Below are positions 3,340 through 5,313 of a DNA stretch of 5,313 nucleotides, one piece after another. Within the stretch, counting starts at the first letter, position 1. Each line of letters starts with the position of its first letter. Source of the DNA: Gammaproteobacteria bacterium (lineage in GTDB: Bacteria > Pseudomonadota > Gammaproteobacteria > Arenicellales > Poriferihabitantaceae); contig VXPI01000214.1 in the NCBI GenBank assembly GCA_009839585.1, positions 1-5,313 on the forward strand. The letters run 5' to 3'. The translations under genes and the position numbers were made by a program. Under the pieces are notes generated by a model. That model saw only the letters and a list, made by a program, of their open reading frames with translations, searched no databases and was not told the origin of the DNA.

Positions 3340-5313
3340 ATGAATCTGGATAAAACCTATAACCCGCACGATATCGAGTCACGCTGGTACGCCTTTTGGG
3401 AAGAAAATAATTTCTTTAGCCCCTCAGGGCAAGGTGAACCCTACTGCATCATGATCCCTCCGCCAAATGTCACCGGCAGCCTGCATATGGGGCACGCCTT
3501 CCAGGACACCATCATGGATGCCCTGATCCGGTTCCACCGCATGAATGGTCGGAACACACTCTGGCAACCCGGCACCGATCATGCGGGGATCGCCACCCAG
3601 ATGGTGGTTGAGAGACTGGCGAACAAGGAAGGCAAGACCCGACACGACTATGGGCGTGAGAAATTCATCGAAAAAATCTGGGAATGGAAAGAAGAGTCAG
3701 GCGGAACCATTACGAGACAGCTTCGAAGAATGGGTACCTCGCCTGACTGGCGACACGAACGATTTACCATGGATGAAGGGTTGACCGAGGCCGTAATCCG
3801 GGTGTTTGTTGATCTGTACGATGCGGGAATCATCTATCGCGGCAAGCGGCTTGTGAATTGGGACCCCGTATTGCATACCGCCCTTTCCGATCTTGAGGTA
3901 CTGTCACAAGAGGAGAAAGGTTCGCTCTGGCACCTGAAATACCCGCTCATTGGCATGTCGGGTCATATGACAGTGGCTACCACCCGGCCCGAGACAATGC
4001 TTGGCGATTGTGCTGTCGCTGTCCATCCGGAAGACGATCGCTACCGGCATCTTGCGGGCAAATTCTGTGAGCTGCCGCTTACCGGACGACGAATACCGAT
4101 TATCATGGATGAATATGTCGACCCGGAGTTTGGCTCAGGTTGTGTAAAAATCACGGCCGCCCATGATTTCAACGATTATCAGGTCTGGCTCCGGCATCGT
4201 GAGGATCCGGTAATCTATAGCCAGCCGGATTCGGGTCTGATCAATATCTTCAACGAAAGCGCCAGCATTCGGGGCAATCTGGATGCCAGGGAGCAGTCGG
4301 ACAGCGCCATGTTGCCAGATGCCTATGTCGGACTGGACCGCTTTGAAGCGAGAACCGCAATCGTCAAGGACCTTCAGTCACTCTCGCTATTGGACCGCAT
4401 TGAAGAGCATCGCTCAATGATTCCGCGGGGGGATCGCTCCGGGGCAGTAGTCGAACCGTTTCTAACCGACCAGTGGTTTGTTGACTTGACTCGTTCCGAG
4501 CAACCGGACGGACGCCCCGGCGGACGGGCACGAATCACCGAACCTTCCATAGAGGTAGTGAGAAGCGGCGCAATCAAGTTTATCCCCGGGAACTGGAGTC
4601 GGACCTATTTTCAATGGCTGGAGAATATCGAGGACTGGTGTATATCCAGACAGCTCTGGTGGGGACATCGGATACCAGCGTGGTATGACCAGGAGGGTAA
4701 TATTTACGTCGGGCTGGATGAAGAGCATGTGCGCAGCAAATACTCGATAGCCAGTGATATTGAACTCAAACAGGATGAAGATGTCCTGGATACCTGGTTC
4801 AGTTCGGCATTGTGGCCATTTTCAACACTGGGCTGGCCCGAGCAAAACGAGCGGTTGGAGACGTTCTATCCGACCAGTGTGCTGGTTACCGGGTTCGATA
4901 TTATCTTTTTCTGGGTTGCCCGGATGGTCATGATGGGTACGTACTTTATTGGCAAAGTACCATTTCATGAGGTCTACATCCATGGCTTGATTCGTGATGC
5001 ACATGGCCAGAAGATGTCAAAGTCAAAAGGCAATGTTCTGGACCCGATTGACTTGATTGATGGCATTGACCTTGAAGATCTGGTCGAGAAACGTACCAGC
5101 GGCATGATGCAGCCACATCTAGCCGAGAAAATAGCCAGACAGACCCGACAGGATTATCCCGATGGGATACCGAGTTTCGGCACGGATGCCCTTCGCTTTA
5201 CCTTCGCTGCGCTGGCTTCGACAGGCCGGGACATAAATTTTGATCTTGAGCGAACTGCCGGTTATCGGAATTTCTGCAACAAGATCTGGAATGCAGCCCG
5301 CTTCGTATTGATG
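3340..5313 (+). CDS. valS: valyl-tRNA synthetase, N-terminal 658 residues (runs off the window)
   Basis: This cytoplasmic class I aminoacyl-tRNA synthetase charges tRNA-Val with valine using ATP. The N-terminus KTYNPHDIE and [14 protein letters not shown], with the HIGH-type signature HMGH at 49-52, are typical. [10 protein letters not shown] (214-223) and [10 protein letters not shown] (271-280) mark the CP1 editing domain, which hydrolyses mischarged Thr-tRNA-Val. [18 protein letters not shown] and [14 protein letters not shown] belong to the second half of the catalytic domain, and KMSKS is at 558-562. The window ends at the start of the anticodon-binding domain ([20 protein letters not shown]), so roughly 270-300 residues are missing. 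ATG 3340 is the only credible start: an in-frame stop lies at 3325-3327, and ATG 3333 is in another frame. There is no Shine-Dalgarno. Compared with E. coli ValS from memory, about 13 extra residues rich in Gly, Arg and Pro lie around 385-402. It does not follow the pepA-holC genes usual in E. coli. Confidence 0.99.
   Translation, partial: MNLDKTYNPHDIESRWYAFWEENNFFSPSGQGEPYCIMIPPPNVTGSLHMGHAFQDTIMDALIRFHRMNGRNTLWQPGTDHAGIATQMVVERLANKEGKTRHDYGREKFIEKIWEWKEESGGTITRQLRRMGTSPDWRHERFTMDEGLTEAVIRVFVDLYDAGIIYRGKRLVNWDPVLHTALSDLEVLSQEEKGSLWHLKYPLIGMSGHMTVATTRPETMLGDCAVAVHPEDDRYRHLAGKFCELPLTGRRIPIIMDEYVDPEFGSGCVKITAAHDFNDYQVWLRHREDPVIYSQPDSGLINIFNESASIRGNLDAREQSDSAMLPDAYVGLDRFEARTAIVKDLQSLSLLDRIEEHRSMIPRGDRSGAVVEPFLTDQWFVDLTRSEQPDGRPGGRARITEPSIEVVRSGAIKFIPGNWSRTYFQWLENIEDWCISRQLWWGHRIPAWYDQEGNIYVGLDEEHVRSKYSIASDIELKQDEDVLDTWFSSALWPFSTLGWPEQNERLETFYPTSVLVTGFDIIFFWVARMVMMGTYFIGKVPFHEVYIHGLIRDAHGQKMSKSKGNVLDPIDLIDGIDLEDLVEKRTSGMMQPHLAEKIARQTRQDYPDGIPSFGTDALRFTFAALASTGRDINFDLERTAGYRNFCNKIWNAARFVLM

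Noticed and set aside
3424..5004. Minus-strand open frames across valS
   Set aside because: They are shadows of valS: the plus-strand frame carries all the synthetase motifs without interruption.

Overview
The window looks like chromosomal DNA from a Gammaproteobacterium, probably an environmental lineage of moderate GC. The strongest evidence is the valyl-tRNA synthetase at the right end, which follows E. coli ValS closely along its length. The broken transporter in the middle resembles E. coli YfcA. I cannot name a genus.

Left block, 1-775, plus strand, AT-rich: a possible gene tail entering from the left is followed by three tandem paralogous genes for tiny (69-73 aa) proteins with two membrane helices. 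They are translationally chained. The ribosome-binding site and start codon of each following gene lie inside the last codons of the previous one, with an 8-base overlap reading ATGAATAA. The ends of the paralogs are well conserved and their membrane middles have diverged. I do not recognise the family. This array is the most novel-looking part of the window.

Middle block, 776-2990, minus strand: after a 190-base spacer with a bulged hairpin comes a TSUP (TauE/SafE, YfcA-like) exporter gene broken by a one-base deletion near 1337. Restoring one base gives a normal 254-aa protein. Upstream of it on the same strand is an intact 384-aa orphan ATPase of the AAA_14/DUF4143 type, with Walker motifs and a PD-(D/E)XK-like C-terminus. 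A perfect 10-bp inverted repeat sits over its predicted promoter and just before its start codon, which suggests autoregulation.

Intergenic region, 2991-3339: this divergent region separates the ATPase gene from valS. It holds the ATPase promoter and operator-like dyad, two or three small consecutive hairpins, and a 25-bp near-palindrome centred at 3210, about 130 bases before valS.

Right block, 3340-5313, plus strand: the first 658 codons of valS, running off the window. The blocks look functionally unrelated: a housekeeping gene (valS) next to accessory genes (ATPase, decayed exporter, small-protein array). I see no tRNA, rRNA, CRISPR array, transposase or other recognisable mobile element.
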